64,000 nt of DNA from JAYFQF01 sp034927285 (lineage in GTDB: Bacteria; Bacillota; Peptococcia; DRI-13; UBA5745): positions 38,419 through 102,418 of the forward strand of contig JAYFQF010000024.1 in assembly GCA_034927285.1 (NCBI GenBank). The letters are read 5' to 3'. The notes under the pieces are model-generated. The model saw nothing but the letters and a program-made list of their open reading frames with translations, searched no databases and was not told where the DNA came from. The position numbers were made by a program, and so were the translations under genes. Positions 17,593 through 25,951 of the stretch are shown here, piece after piece. The stretch's first letter is position 1, and every line of letters begins with the position of its first letter.

Positions 17593-18351
17593 CTATTTTA
17601 CGGCGATGAGGCGGCCTAAAATCCTGCAACCCGGAACAATATAGCGGCCCTCCTCCTTCTCGGCAAAGAGATCCCCGCTTTTTTCCGCAGCCTTAAGGCT
17701 GTGATGGACCAGCGCCAGGCGTCCTTTCCCCGTCTGCAGCAGAGCGATCTCTCCTATCCCCACGGCGTCTGCGGGCCGGAAAAAAACCAGCTGGCCCACC
17801 CTTGCCGCGGAAAAAAGGTATGGGGTCTGCCGGCTGCAGCGGATGGCAAAATCCACCGCGCCTTCCTGGATTTCCCCGCCGGCAGCGCTGACCCTGGCGC
17901 AGGCATCCTCCAGGCTGAGCCAGGGCAGCTCTTCCGGCTCCCGAATTAATATGGCCGGTCCCGCCGCCTCTTCCTGCGGCAGATCCTCAGGTCCGGGCTG
18001 GGGAAAAGCCGGCTCTTCCGGATTCTCTTCCTTCTTCTGACTCCGCACAGTATAGAAGGCTTTGGCAGATTCCAAAATATAGCCTCTCCCGTAGTCGTCG
18101 TTGCCCCGGTAATACTGCAGCAGCCGCTTTTCCCCGGCGCCGCTCTCCCGGACCGGAGCCGTTTCGAAAAGTTCCTCCACCTCGATATCCATGGCCCGGC
18201 ACAGCTTGGTCAGCGTATCAAAAGTAGGGGATTTCTTCCCGCTTAAAATGTTGGTCAGACCGCTGCGGGAAATCCCCGCCCTTTCCGCCAGCTTGTTTTT
18301 GCTGATTCCCTTTTTATTCAGATGATACAAAATCTGTTCTTCTATCCTCAT
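17593..18351 (-). CDS. XRE-family regulator with degenerate LexA/S24-like domain
   Basis: A 252-residue transcription regulator. The N-terminal helix-turn-helix (LNKKGISKNKLAERAGISRSGLTNILSGKKSPT) is followed by a variable acidic linker. A C-terminal beta domain aligns by pattern with the S24/LexA fold (DFAIRC...VGQLVFFRPADAVGIGEIAL...GRYIVPGCRILGRL). The catalytic serine expected in a GDSMEP-like motif is replaced (SRQTP), so self-cleavage is unlikely. I chose the ATG at 18351, seven bases after GAGG, over upstream in-frame starts. It is divergent from a second small XRE protein. Palindromes ACTATAGT and ACTAAAGT fill the shared promoter region. Confidence 0.85.
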   Translation of the reverse strand: MRIEEQILYHLNKKGISKNKLAERAGISRSGLTNILSGKKSPTFDTLTKLCRAMDIEVEELFETAPVRESGAGEKRLLQYYRGNDDYGRGYILESAKAFYTVRSQKKEENPEEPAFPQPGPEDLPQEEAAGPAILIREPEELPWLSLEDACARVSAAGGEIQEGAVDFAIRCSRQTPYLFSAARVGQLVFFRPADAVGIGEIALLQTGKGRLALVHHSLKAAEKSGDLFAEKEEGRYIVPGCRILGRLIAVK

Positions 18352-18362
18352 CGGCATCCTCG

Positions 18363-18374
18363 AAACTATAGTTT
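18363..18374. promoter_or_regulatory. Palindrome AAACTATAGTTT, putative operator
   Basis: A perfect 12-base palindrome directly upstream of the ribosome site of the minus-strand regulator. The same ACTATAGT core recurs at 18447 and 18703. Confidence 0.55.
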
Positions 18375-18401
18375 GAACTGGTTTATTTGATGATATCATG
18401 C

Positions 18402-18456
18402 CACTAAAGTGTTTACAATATCTCTCTAAAGTGTTATATTATTGTCGACTATAGTT
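18402..18456. promoter_or_regulatory. Operator-like cluster over the promoter of the small XRE gene
   Basis: CACTAAAGTG (18402-18411), TCTAAAGTG (18424-18432) and GACTATAGTT (18448-18457 region) lie next to the -35, between the boxes, and at the start site of the promoter at 18412-18440. Repeated ACTAWAGT palindromes at these spacings suggest autoregulation by one of the two divergent XRE proteins. Confidence 0.5.
18412..18440 (+). promoter_or_regulatory. Sigma-A promoter of the small XRE gene
   Basis: TTTACA (18412-18417) and TATATT (18435-18440) are separated by exactly 17 bases, close to consensus for the housekeeping sigma factor. Confidence 0.75.
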
Positions 18457-18474
18457 GCATGGGGGGTGATTATC

Positions 18475-18702
18475 ATGAGGCTTCGGGAATTGCGCTTAAA
18501 AAAGGGGCTCAGTAAAAACCGGCTGGCCAAGTTGGCCGGACTGTCCCAGACCGCCGTCACCTTCATTGAGGAGGGGCAGCGTTCACCCACCCTCAGCACC
18601 CTCCGACGTCTGGCCAGGGCGCTGGAGGTCCCGGTAGCCAGCCTGATCGGGGACGATCCGGAGCCGGAACTTAAGAAGGAAGCCGGAGGACAATGTCCCT
18701 AG
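18475..18702 (+). CDS. Small XRE-family DNA-binding protein
   Basis: A 75-residue protein that is nearly all helix-turn-helix domain: MRLRELRLKKGLSKNRLAKLAGLSQTAVTFIEEGQRSPTLSTLRRLARALEVPVASL. The start at 18475 follows GGGGGTGAT by about six bases; a TTG at 18442 is in frame but lies at the expected transcription start. It is divergent from the larger XRE protein and precedes a tripartite tricarboxylate transporter. It may regulate itself, its neighbour, the transporter, or all three; the ACTATAGT palindrome after its stop codon (18703-18715) would then sit in the transporter leader. Confidence 0.88.
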   Translation: MRLRELRLKKGLSKNRLAKLAGLSQTAVTFIEEGQRSPTLSTLRRLARALEVPVASLIGDDPEPELKKEAGGQCP

Positions 18703-18715
18703 CACTATAGTATAC
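18703..18715. promoter_or_regulatory. Third ACTATAGT palindrome
   Basis: CACTATAGTATAC directly after the small XRE stop codon repeats the operator-like core found at 18363 and 18448, placing a possible operator upstream of the tct operon. Confidence 0.45.
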
Positions 18716-18828
18716 TTTTCAGGGCGATTTGGAATCACGGGGGGTGAGGCACAGGTCATTACTTTCGGCTTATCCCGGGGACCCTTTGGGGATAATATCT
18801 ACAGAAGATTCGAAAGGGAGGAACAATC

Positions 18829-19884
18829 ATGAAAAAAAACTCGACGTCTCTCATCGCTTTACTCCTCAGCCTGATGATGTTCTGCATCCCGGCTTTGGCC
18901 GGCTGCTCCGATGACGCCCCCCCGGCCTCGCAAAACGCCGGAACTCAGGAAAAACAGGAAAGCCAGGAAAGCGTGCCTGAAGAAGAGGACCTGACCGACT
19001 ATCCTCAGGGGCCGATTTCCGCCATTTGCCCCTGGTCCGCCGGCGGCGCCTCGGATATCGCCTTCCGGACTTATCTGAACTATATTGCCGAAGAACTGGG
19101 CGCCGATATTAACGTACAAAACGTCACCGGCGGCGACGGCTCTATCGGTATCGCCCAGGCCCTGGCGGCTCCGGCCGACGGCTACATGATCGCCATGTTG
19201 AACTACGACCTGCTTTCCAACGAAATCAAAGGCATCACCGAAGACTCTTATCAGGACTTTGCTTTAATTGATATTTTTACCCTTCAAGGCGTCAATCTGA
19301 TCGTCCGCTCCGATTCCGGCTGGGATACCTTCGATGACTTCATTCAGGCGGCCAAAGCCGCCAAAGCCGCGGGCAAGACCCTGCAAATCGGCATCAACGG
19401 TTTCTGGCTCCACGCCGCAGGCATGATGGCCGACGCCGCCGGCATTACCGACTGCGTCACCTTCGTCCCCTCCGACGGCAGCTCGGTTTTGATGACCGAG
19501 CTTTTGGGCGGCCATGTGGATGCCGTCACTTCCTCCGTCAGCGTGGCCATCCCCCATCTGGAATCCGGTGACATGAAGATCCTGGGCACCATGTCGGAAA
19601 CCCGTATGGAAAAATACCCCGACGTCCCCACTTTCAAGGAAATGGGGTATGACGTGGTCATCGCCGGGTTCCGGGCACTGGGTGTCCATCAGGATACGCC
19701 GCAGCCCATTGTGGACCGCCTGCGGGAAGCGGCAAAGGTCGCCTACGATAATCCGGACTTCCAGAAATGGGCCACCGAATCCAGCATCGACCAGGTATAC
19801 ATGGACGCTGAGGAAAGCCGGATATACCTGGAATCTCTTTATCCCTCCGTGGAAAGCACCATGAAAAAGCTGGGCCTGATCTGA
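18829..19884 (+). CDS. tctC: Tripartite tricarboxylate transporter substrate-binding lipoprotein
   Basis: A 351-residue TctC/Bug-family solute receptor. The signal peptide ends in the lipobox LAGC (cysteine 26), so the protein is lipid-anchored outside the membrane, as expected for a Gram-positive-type envelope. The mature part shows family features such as PWSAGGASDIAFR near residue 66, GGDGSIGIAQAL and the LLGGHVDAVTSS segment. Bug receptors bind carboxylates with two buried waters; the actual substrate is not readable from sequence. GGGAGG precedes the ATG. The genes for the small and large membrane subunits follow. Confidence 0.93.
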   Translation: MKKNSTSLIALLLSLMMFCIPALAGCSDDAPPASQNAGTQEKQESQESVPEEEDLTDYPQGPISAICPWSAGGASDIAFRTYLNYIAEELGADINVQNVTGGDGSIGIAQALAAPADGYMIAMLNYDLLSNEIKGITEDSYQDFALIDIFTLQGVNLIVRSDSGWDTFDDFIQAAKAAKAAGKTLQIGINGFWLHAAGMMADAAGITDCVTFVPSDGSSVLMTELLGGHVDAVTSSVSVAIPHLESGDMKILGTMSETRMEKYPDVPTFKEMGYDVVIAGFRALGVHQDTPQPIVDRLREAAKVAYDNPDFQKWATESSIDQVYMDAEESRIYLESLYPSVESTMKKLGLI

Positions 19885-19977
19885 GCGGAAAACAGGGCTG
19901 CCAGCGGAGACAGGCAGGCGGGGAGCGGCCGCTTCCCCGCCGCCTCCTTATCGAGCTATTGAAAAGAGGTGACTCCC

Positions 19978-20532
19978 ATGAAAAAAGCAGATATCGGAAT
20001 AGGAGTATTCCTGCTAATCCTCAGTTGCTTTCTCTTTTATGTGACTTTCGATTTCTATCATCCCCCGACCCAGATCGCCGGACCGGCCCTGTGGCCCAGG
20101 ATCCTGCTGATCTGCCTGGCCCTGCTTTCCCTGGGGCTGATCCGGCAAGGGAGCCTGGCCGGCCGGGCCCAAAAAGAGCCGGCCCAAAGGCAGACGGCCC
20201 AAAGGGAGCCGGCTGCGGAAGTCCAGACCTCCCAAAGCTTTTTTCAGGGTCTAAAAGCTTATCTGGCCAATCCCGGTGAGAGGCGGGTGCTTTTTGCGGT
20301 GCTGGCAGTTCTTCTGTTTAACTTTCTTTTTAAGCCCCTGGGCTTTATTCTCAGCGTACCCTTGTTTTTTCTCAGTTTGACCTATATTCTGGAACCGTCG
20401 AAAAGGCCCCGGGACTTTTTCCTCCGTCTGCTGCAGGGTCTGGCGGTAACCGCCGTAGTCTACCTGGTCTTTTACCGGCTGCTTTCGGTACGTCTGCCCC
20501 TTGGCTTTCTGCCGAAAAAATGGTTTTATTAA
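19978..20532 (+). CDS. tctB: Tripartite tricarboxylate transporter small subunit
   Basis: A 184-residue TctB-like membrane protein with four predicted helices (about residues 6-24, 36-54, 97-128 and 144-165). A hydrophilic loop near 55-85 is rich in Ala, Gln, Glu and Arg and contains short repeats of QRxxAQREPA type. I start it at the ATG 19978, after AAGAGGTG, instead of the GTG nine bases earlier. It lies between tctC and tctA, the standard order, and forms the small membrane subunit of the proton/sodium-coupled carboxylate importer. Confidence 0.9.
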   Translation: MKKADIGIGVFLLILSCFLFYVTFDFYHPPTQIAGPALWPRILLICLALLSLGLIRQGSLAGRAQKEPAQRQTAQREPAAEVQTSQSFFQGLKAYLANPGERRVLFAVLAVLLFNFLFKPLGFILSVPLFFLSLTYILEPSKRPRDFFLRLLQGLAVTAVVYLVFYRLLSVRLPLGFLPKKWFY

Positions 20533-20549
20533 TAAGGAGGGATCTGTTC

Positions 20550-22046
20550 ATGGACTTTTTTTCCGGTCTGACTACGGTTTTCCAGGCGGCAAACCTGCTG
20601 CTTTTAATCCTGGGCGTGATCCTGGGCATCATCGTAGGCGCTATTCCCGGTCTGACCGCCACTTTGGCGATTTCCCTTCTGCTGCCCTTCACCTTCAGCC
20701 TGGAAGCCAGCAGCGCCCTGATTATGCTGGTGGGCATTTATGTGGGCGGTATTTACGGCGGTTCCATCACCGCCATTCTTTTGCGGACTCCCGGCACCCC
20801 CGGCGCTGCTGCCACCGCTTTGGACGGCTATCCCCTGATGCAAAAAGGCCAGGGCGGCAGAGCCCTGGGCATTGCCACCACCGCCTCCTTCACCGGCGGT
20901 ATCATCAGCGCCGCTTTCATGATCTTTTTATCTCCCGCCATCTCCAGCTTTGCCCTGAAATTCAGCTCGGCGGAATTTTTTGCTTTAGCCTTCTTTGGGC
21001 TGACCATTATCTTTTCCGTCTCCGGCGGTTCCCTGCTGAAAGGGGCCATGGCCGGCTGCATCGGTCTGGTGATAAACACCGTGGGCCTGGATCGTATCGT
21101 GGCCTATCCCCGTTTTACTTTCGGCAGCCGGAGCCTTTTGGTGGGCTTCCCCCTTTTGCCTTCCATCATCGGCCTCTTTGCCCTTTCCGAAGTGCTGCGT
21201 CTTTTTTTAGCGGATCCGAAAAATAAGGATGAAGCTCCCTTGAAAGTAGGCCGGATCCTGCCCCGCTGGCAGGACCTGGTTCACTTAAAGTGGATTTTCC
21301 TGAAATCCAGCATCATCGGCACCCTGATCGGCGCTTTGCCTGGGGCCGGCGCAAATATTGCTTCCTTTGTGGCGTATAATGAGGCTAAACGCAGCTCCAA
21401 AACCCCGGAGGAGTTTGGCAAGGGTATTATTGACGGCGTAGCCGCTCCGGAAGCGTCAAATAACGCCGTGACCGGCGGCGCTCTGATTCCCATGCTGACC
21501 CTGGGCGTGCCCGGAGACTCGGTGACCGCCGTGCTGCTGGGGGCCCTCACCATTCAGGGATTGCAGCCGGGGCCTCTGCTCTTTCGTGATCATCCCGGCG
21601 TGATAAACGCCATCTTTGCCGGCATTATCGTGGCCAATGTTCTGATGCTGATTTTCGGCCTCACCCTGTCCACGATTTTTGCCCGTATCGCTACCATCAA
21701 AAGGACTACCCTGGCGCCGATCATCGCCATCTTTTCCCTGATCGGGGCCTTTGCTGGCGAAGGCTCTTTCTGGCACATGATCATTGCCGCCGGCTTCGGC
21801 ATCTGCGGCTATTTCCTGGAGAAAAATCAATTTCCCCTGGCTCCCATTGCCCTGGCTATCGTTTTGGGACCCCTGGCGGAAAGTAATTTCCGTACGGCGC
21901 TGATCCGTTCCAATGGGAATCCCCTGATTTTTCTTTCCAGTCCCATCAGCGTCTTTTTCCTGGCCGTAGCTATCGGTTCCATTTTCTTCAGCCTGCGCAA
22001 ACAGCGTAAGGCAGGCTCTGCAAAAGCAAGATCGGAGGCGGCGTGA
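20550..22046 (+). CDS. tctA: Tripartite tricarboxylate transporter large permease
   Basis: A 498-residue TctA-family permease with about twelve membrane segments. Typical conserved stretches are GIIVGAIPGLTATLAISLLLPFT near the N-terminus, GIYVGGIYGGSITAILLRTPGTPGAAAT, and GALPGAGANIASFVAYNEAKR with a second GVPG motif (LTLGVPGDS) in the middle. These repeated loops are the proposed substrate path. An AAGGAGG site nine bases upstream fixes the start at 20550. It overlaps or abuts the YunC-like gene, so all four genes are likely one operon. Confidence 0.95.
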   Translation: MDFFSGLTTVFQAANLLLLILGVILGIIVGAIPGLTATLAISLLLPFTFSLEASSALIMLVGIYVGGIYGGSITAILLRTPGTPGAAATALDGYPLMQKGQGGRALGIATTASFTGGIISAAFMIFLSPAISSFALKFSSAEFFALAFFGLTIIFSVSGGSLLKGAMAGCIGLVINTVGLDRIVAYPRFTFGSRSLLVGFPLLPSIIGLFALSEVLRLFLADPKNKDEAPLKVGRILPRWQDLVHLKWIFLKSSIIGTLIGALPGAGANIASFVAYNEAKRSSKTPEEFGKGIIDGVAAPEASNNAVTGGALIPMLTLGVPGDSVTAVLLGALTIQGLQPGPLLFRDHPGVINAIFAGIIVANVLMLIFGLTLSTIFARIATIKRTTLAPIIAIFSLIGAFAGEGSFWHMIIAAGFGICGYFLEKNQFPLAPIALAIVLGPLAESNFRTALIRSNGNPLIFLSSPISVFFLAVAIGSIFFSLRKQRKAGSAKARSEAA

Positions 22047-22048
22047 GT

Positions 22049-22417
22049 ATGAATGAGTTCAGCATGAATCCCTTGAAACTGGATAAGGAAGAAGTTATCG
22101 CCGTGACGGTGGGTTACCCGAAAACCCGTCTCATGTCTCTCACCGTTCCCAAGGTGGGCTATCTGATGTGCGGTATGCTGAACGTGGAAATGCTGGATAA
22201 GCTCCATGCCGAGCGGAAGATCATCGCCGCACAGTTTACCGGCATCGACAAAGTCGATGACCTTCTGACGGCGCAGGCCCGGCAAGTGACCAAAGAAGCG
22301 GAGCGGGCAGGCATCCATCCTGGAATGACCGGCCGGCAAATTATCGACATCATGCTTAAAATCAAAAAGGACATGGAGGTCAGGGAAGCCGCCGGAGATT
22401 CGGGCCGGGAAGGGTAG
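22049..22417 (+). CDS. YunC-like DUF1805 protein
   Basis: A 122-residue protein resembling Bacillus YunC/DUF1805: VIAVTVGYPKTRLMSLTVPKVGYLMCGMLNVEMLD followed by a helical part. No activity is established for the family. It follows tctA so closely that the ATG at 22049 is only two bases after the tctA stop; a GTG at 22043 is also possible. In Bacillus subtilis yunC lies near purine/ureide-catabolism genes, which would fit the carbamoyl genes at the window edge, but the link here is only positional with the Tct transporter. Confidence 0.75.
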   Translation: MNEFSMNPLKLDKEEVIAVTVGYPKTRLMSLTVPKVGYLMCGMLNVEMLDKLHAERKIIAAQFTGIDKVDDLLTAQARQVTKEAERAGIHPGMTGRQIIDIMLKIKKDMEVREAAGDSGREG

Positions 22418-22477
22418 GGCCGGAAGCTTCCTTCGAAAAAGCACTGTTTTGCCGAAAGAATCCCCTCCCTTTGACAA

Positions 22478-22525
22478 ACGGACGGCCCAAAATGTTTTCC
22501 CTGCATTTTGTACCGTCCGTTTTCT
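22478..22525. terminator. Bidirectional terminator
   Basis: ACGGACGG (22478-22485) pairs with CCGTCCGT (22513-22520) around an inner AAAATG/CATTTT stem and is followed by TTTTC. It separates the tct operon from the convergent sfsA gene. Confidence 0.8.
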
Positions 22526-22544
22526 TTGGTCTTCTGTTTTCCGT

Positions 22545-23345
22545 TTACCTCAGCCTGATTTCTACAGGACGGCCAAGGGCGAGGCTGTCCGGAGTCACCC
22601 GGCAATCGTAGGCCAAAACCGTCACCCCGGCGGCGTCGGCTTCCCGTAAAGCCCTGGTAAAAGCCGGGTCCCGTTCCGTATGGGGGGTAAAATAAATCAT
22701 CTCCCCCATCTGGACAATAAAAACCACATATGCGGCATAACCGGCTGCCTTGGCCCGGACCAGCTCCCGCAGGTGTCTGGTCCCCCGTTCCGTGGGAGCG
22801 TCGGGAAAGCGGCAGATCCCCTTTTCCTCCAGCGTAACACCTTTTACTTCGATAAAAGCCCGCCAGAGCCTCCCCGGTTCTTCCTGCTCCGGCCCGCCGT
22901 CCCCGCTTTCTTCCGCGGCCAGGCCGGCCCCTGCCCCGGCTTCATCCCTTTGAGCAGCTTCCGCATAAAGGTCGAAGCGGGAATCGCCAAAAGCGACTTC
23001 CCGCCGCAGCAGCGTCAAGGGACCTGGCTGGCCCGGCAGCCGGAAGCCCCCGGCCATTGCTTCATACAGCACTTGATTGGGCGCCTGAGAGTCCATATTG
23101 ACCAGCAGCGGGTTCCCCGGCGGTTTTCCTCTGAGCTTTTCCACGGCGATCAGATCCCAGGCCGTTTTACGGGCCGGATTGGCTCCCGCCGTCAAATAGA
23201 CGGCGGCGCCGGGAATCAGCAATTCCCGGCAGCGGCCGGTGTTTTTTACATGCACCGTCTCTTCCCGGCCCTCCAGGCTGCAATAAGCGATAAACCGGTT
23301 GGGCCGCCGCAGGAACTCAGCGGAAATTACCCGGTCATATCTCAT
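22545..23345 (-). CDS. sfsA: SfsA family nuclease-like protein
   Basis: A 266-residue SfsA protein: OB-like N-terminal part (RRPNRFIAYCSLEGREETVHVKNTGRCRELL) and a nuclease-like core with FIEVKGVTL and FPDAPTERGTRHLREL. SfsA was first linked to maltose metabolism and later shown to have nucleic-acid cleaving activity in some bacteria. Between the DLYAEAA strand and the FIEVKG strand this copy has about 30 extra Glu/Gly/Ala-rich residues. The start overlaps the RNase R stop by 4 bp, so it is the last gene of an AKR-RNase R-SfsA operon. The lengthened loop is next to the catalytic Glu-Lys pair. Confidence 0.93.
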   Translation of the reverse strand: MRYDRVISAEFLRRPNRFIAYCSLEGREETVHVKNTGRCRELLIPGAAVYLTAGANPARKTAWDLIAVEKLRGKPPGNPLLVNMDSQAPNQVLYEAMAGGFRLPGQPGPLTLLRREVAFGDSRFDLYAEAAQRDEAGAGAGLAAEESGDGGPEQEEPGRLWRAFIEVKGVTLEEKGICRFPDAPTERGTRHLRELVRAKAAGYAAYVVFIVQMGEMIYFTPHTERDPAFTRALREADAAGVTVLAYDCRVTPDSLALGRPVEIRLR

Positions 23346-25951
23346 TTTCCCTTTTTGTATCCTTTCCCTTTGCCATTACTGCCGCCTTTATCGTTGCGGG
23401 CATTGACCGGCGCCCCGGGGCGCCCTTTTGAGGCACCCTGACCTTTTGTGGCCTTTTCCGTCCTTTTCCTCTGAGCCGTACCCGCTTTGGCCGGCGGCTT
23501 GGCTTTGCCGGCAGAGAAGCCGCTTTTTCCCTGATCGAAAACATTATAAAAAAGCTGGGGAGCCGGTTCCTTTTTCCCGGCGGTACGTCCGGGGACGGCG
23601 GCATGTTCGGGACCACCGGTACGTCCGGGGCCGGCGGCTTTCCTGCCGTGGGCGGTTTTGCGATCTCCAGGCCCGGCGGCGGTATTCCTTCCGGCAGACG
23701 CTTTCTTTCCGGGAGCCGCTTCTTTTCCGGCGGCGGCATTCCTTCCGGCAGCGGTTCTCTTTCCGGCGGCGGTTTTCCTGCCCCGGATATGCCGGTTCGC
23801 CGTCTCGGCTTCCGCCAGTAAAGCCTCAAACACTTCTTCGGCTTCCGGGAAGGGCTGTAATTTTCTCTCCGCCTTTTGGTCTCCCATCACGACGCCGCGA
23901 TCCTCCCCCTTGCCGCGGGCTCCTCTGCCCTCTGCTTTTTCCCGCCGGGGGGTGTTGCTCCCGCCGCGCCGTTTTCCCACTGTTTTATCCGGCTGCTTAT
24001 TATCGGCGGCGCTTGGTTTCTGTGGTTTTTCCTTACTTTCGCCTTTTTCTGCCAGCTCAAAATCCACGTAGCCGGCCCCCACGTCCACCGCGGTCAGCCG
24101 CACACGGACCTGGTCGCCCATCCGGTAGCTTTTGTGGCGGCGCCAGGAAGACAAGGTCTGCGTTTTCTCGTCGAACTCATAATAATCTTCCATAGTGGAA
24201 ACGTGGACAAGTCCTTCCACGGTATTGGGCAGCGCCACATAAAAGCCGTAGCCGGTGACTCCGCTGACTATGGCGTCGAATTCCTGTCCGATAAATCGGC
24301 TCATATAGGCCGCTTTCCACAGGTTATCGGCCTTGCGTTCCGCATCCTCCGCCGCTCTTTCGCAAAGGGAGGCCTGGCCGCACTGTTCTTCCAGGCGTTC
24401 CCGCTGCCGTTCCGCCGATGCCTTATCCGGGCGGCCTTTCATTCCATATTCCTTGATGATGCGATGAACCATCAGATCCGGATAACGGCGGATCGGTGAA
24501 GTAAAATGACAATAACAATCGGACGCCAGGCCAAAATGGCCTTCTTCCACAGGACTGTAGCTGGCATGAGTCAGGGAGCGCAGCAGCATCGTGGATACCA
24601 TAGACTCCTCCGGCCGTCCTTTGATCTGTTGGATCAGGCGCTGGTAAGACCTGGGGGTTACGCCAAATCCCATCACCTCGGTTTTAGCGCGGCTGCCCCG
24701 GGCTCCTTCCCCCTCTTTGTTTCCCCCCGGCCTGCCCTGAGCGCCGTAAGTCCGGGCGCCGCCTTCGGGCTGCCGCTCAGCCTTGACGAAAAGGCCCAGG
24801 GGCTGCAAAAACTGATTCAGGGCAAACAAGGACTCCCGGGTAGGATAAGAATGGATACGATAAGGGAAGGGCACCGCTTTATTTCGGTAATGCTCCGCCA
24901 CGGTTTCATTGGCCATGATCATAAATTCCTCGATGACCATTTCCGACAGCATCCGGTGCTTGCGCCGGATCTCCTCCGGTCCTCCGTCTTCGTTCAGGAT
25001 GATTTTGCACTCCGGCAGCTCAAAATCCAAAGCCCCCCGTTCCAGCCGGTTTTTCCGCAAAATCAGGCAAAGCCCGGCCATATCCAGCAGCATATCGCCC
25101 ACGGCTTCCCGGCTGAAATAATCTGCGGCCTTTACGGCGGCCTCCACCGGGCTTTGCCGGCCCTCCAGGACATCCCTGGTCCGGAAGCCCCGGCGGTTAT
25201 AAAAAGCCTGGACCTGAGGATAGCTGAGCTTTTCCTGGGAGCGAATAACCGTGGGAAAGATCTGATAACCCGTCAGCCGCCCTCCTTCGTTTAACTCCAT
25301 CAGGCAGCTGACCGCCAGACGGTCTTCGCCGGGATTCAAACTGCAGATCCCGTTGGAAAGAGCCGGCGGCAGCATAGGCAACACGGCGTCGGGAAAATAC
25401 ACGCTGGTTCCCCGCAGATATGCTTCTTTATCCAGAACCGAGCCGGAACCCACATAATGGGATACGTCGGCGATATGGACGCCCAGCCTCCAGCCGCCGT
25501 CAGCTTTTTTCGTCAGGCTGATGGCGTCGTCGATGTCCCGGGTGTCTTCACCGTCGATGGTGACGATCAGCTCCTGCCGCAGATCCAGCCGGTCCTTCAG
25601 GTCTCTCTCGACCAGGGTCTGGCCGACCCGTCCGGCAGCTTCCATTACCTTGGGGGGGAAGATTTCCCGCAGCCCCAGGCGGCGGATCAGCGCTTTTTCC
25701 GCGGCCGCCACATCATTTCGCCTGCCCAGCACCTCCACGACTTTGCCGATCTCCGATATGCCGGCCCTCTGCTTAATGTTGCGGTAGCTGGCCTGGGGCA
25801 AAAGCTCCACGACTACCTGGTCCCCCGGCCTGGCCTCCAGTTCGCTGCCCTGGAGAATCAGCACCTCCCGGATTTCCCGGCGGTCATGGGGAATCACCCG
25901 GCCGAAGGCCCCGACAGTTTCATATGTTCCTGTAATTGGCGGTTTTTTCAT
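23342..25951 (-). CDS. rnr: RNase R-like 3'-5' exoribonuclease with repeat tail
   Basis: An 869-residue RNB-family exoribonuclease that degrades structured RNA. It starts at the second cold-shock-like domain, so the usual N-terminal helix-turn-helix and first cold-shock domain are missing. The RNB core shows GEDTRDIDDAISL (catalytic aspartates, about residues 133-145), DAVLPMLP and HASYSPVEEGHFGLA; an S1 domain follows (FDAIVSGVTGYGFYVAL). The C-terminal 230 residues are basic low complexity, including six 6-residue units of RxTAAG type. A Gly/Arg-rich insertion of about 30 residues also interrupts the RNB domain. The start overlaps the aldo/keto reductase stop by 4 bp. Confidence 0.94.
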   Translation of the reverse strand: MKKPPITGTYETVGAFGRVIPHDRREIREVLILQGSELEARPGDQVVVELLPQASYRNIKQRAGISEIGKVVEVLGRRNDVAAAEKALIRRLGLREIFPPKVMEAAGRVGQTLVERDLKDRLDLRQELIVTIDGEDTRDIDDAISLTKKADGGWRLGVHIADVSHYVGSGSVLDKEAYLRGTSVYFPDAVLPMLPPALSNGICSLNPGEDRLAVSCLMELNEGGRLTGYQIFPTVIRSQEKLSYPQVQAFYNRRGFRTRDVLEGRQSPVEAAVKAADYFSREAVGDMLLDMAGLCLILRKNRLERGALDFELPECKIILNEDGGPEEIRRKHRMLSEMVIEEFMIMANETVAEHYRNKAVPFPYRIHSYPTRESLFALNQFLQPLGLFVKAERQPEGGARTYGAQGRPGGNKEGEGARGSRAKTEVMGFGVTPRSYQRLIQQIKGRPEESMVSTMLLRSLTHASYSPVEEGHFGLASDCYCHFTSPIRRYPDLMVHRIIKEYGMKGRPDKASAERQRERLEEQCGQASLCERAAEDAERKADNLWKAAYMSRFIGQEFDAIVSGVTGYGFYVALPNTVEGLVHVSTMEDYYEFDEKTQTLSSWRRHKSYRMGDQVRVRLTAVDVGAGYVDFELAEKGESKEKPQKPSAADNKQPDKTVGKRRGGSNTPRREKAEGRGARGKGEDRGVVMGDQKAERKLQPFPEAEEVFEALLAEAETANRHIRGRKTAAGKRTAAGRNAAAGKEAAPGKKASAGRNTAAGPGDRKTAHGRKAAGPGRTGGPEHAAVPGRTAGKKEPAPQLFYNVFDQGKSGFSAGKAKPPAKAGTAQRKRTEKATKGQGASKGRPGAPVNARNDKGGSNGKGKGYKKGK
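23672..23790. repeat. 18-bp tandem repeats in the RNase R tail
   Basis: Six or more imperfect copies of an 18-base unit (coding RKTAAG, KRTAAG, RNAAAG, KEAAPG, KKASAG, RNTAAG). The units differ mainly at the first two and fourth codons, so the tract is diverging but still in frame. Confidence 0.88.

Noticed and set aside
17080..17619. Thr/Arg/Lys-rich frame inside the RsgI-like gene
   Set aside because: It is the repeat-rich tail read in another frame.
23428..24499. Long plus-strand frames opposite the RNase R tail
   Set aside because: They arise from the GC-rich repeats on the minus strand and have no translation signals.
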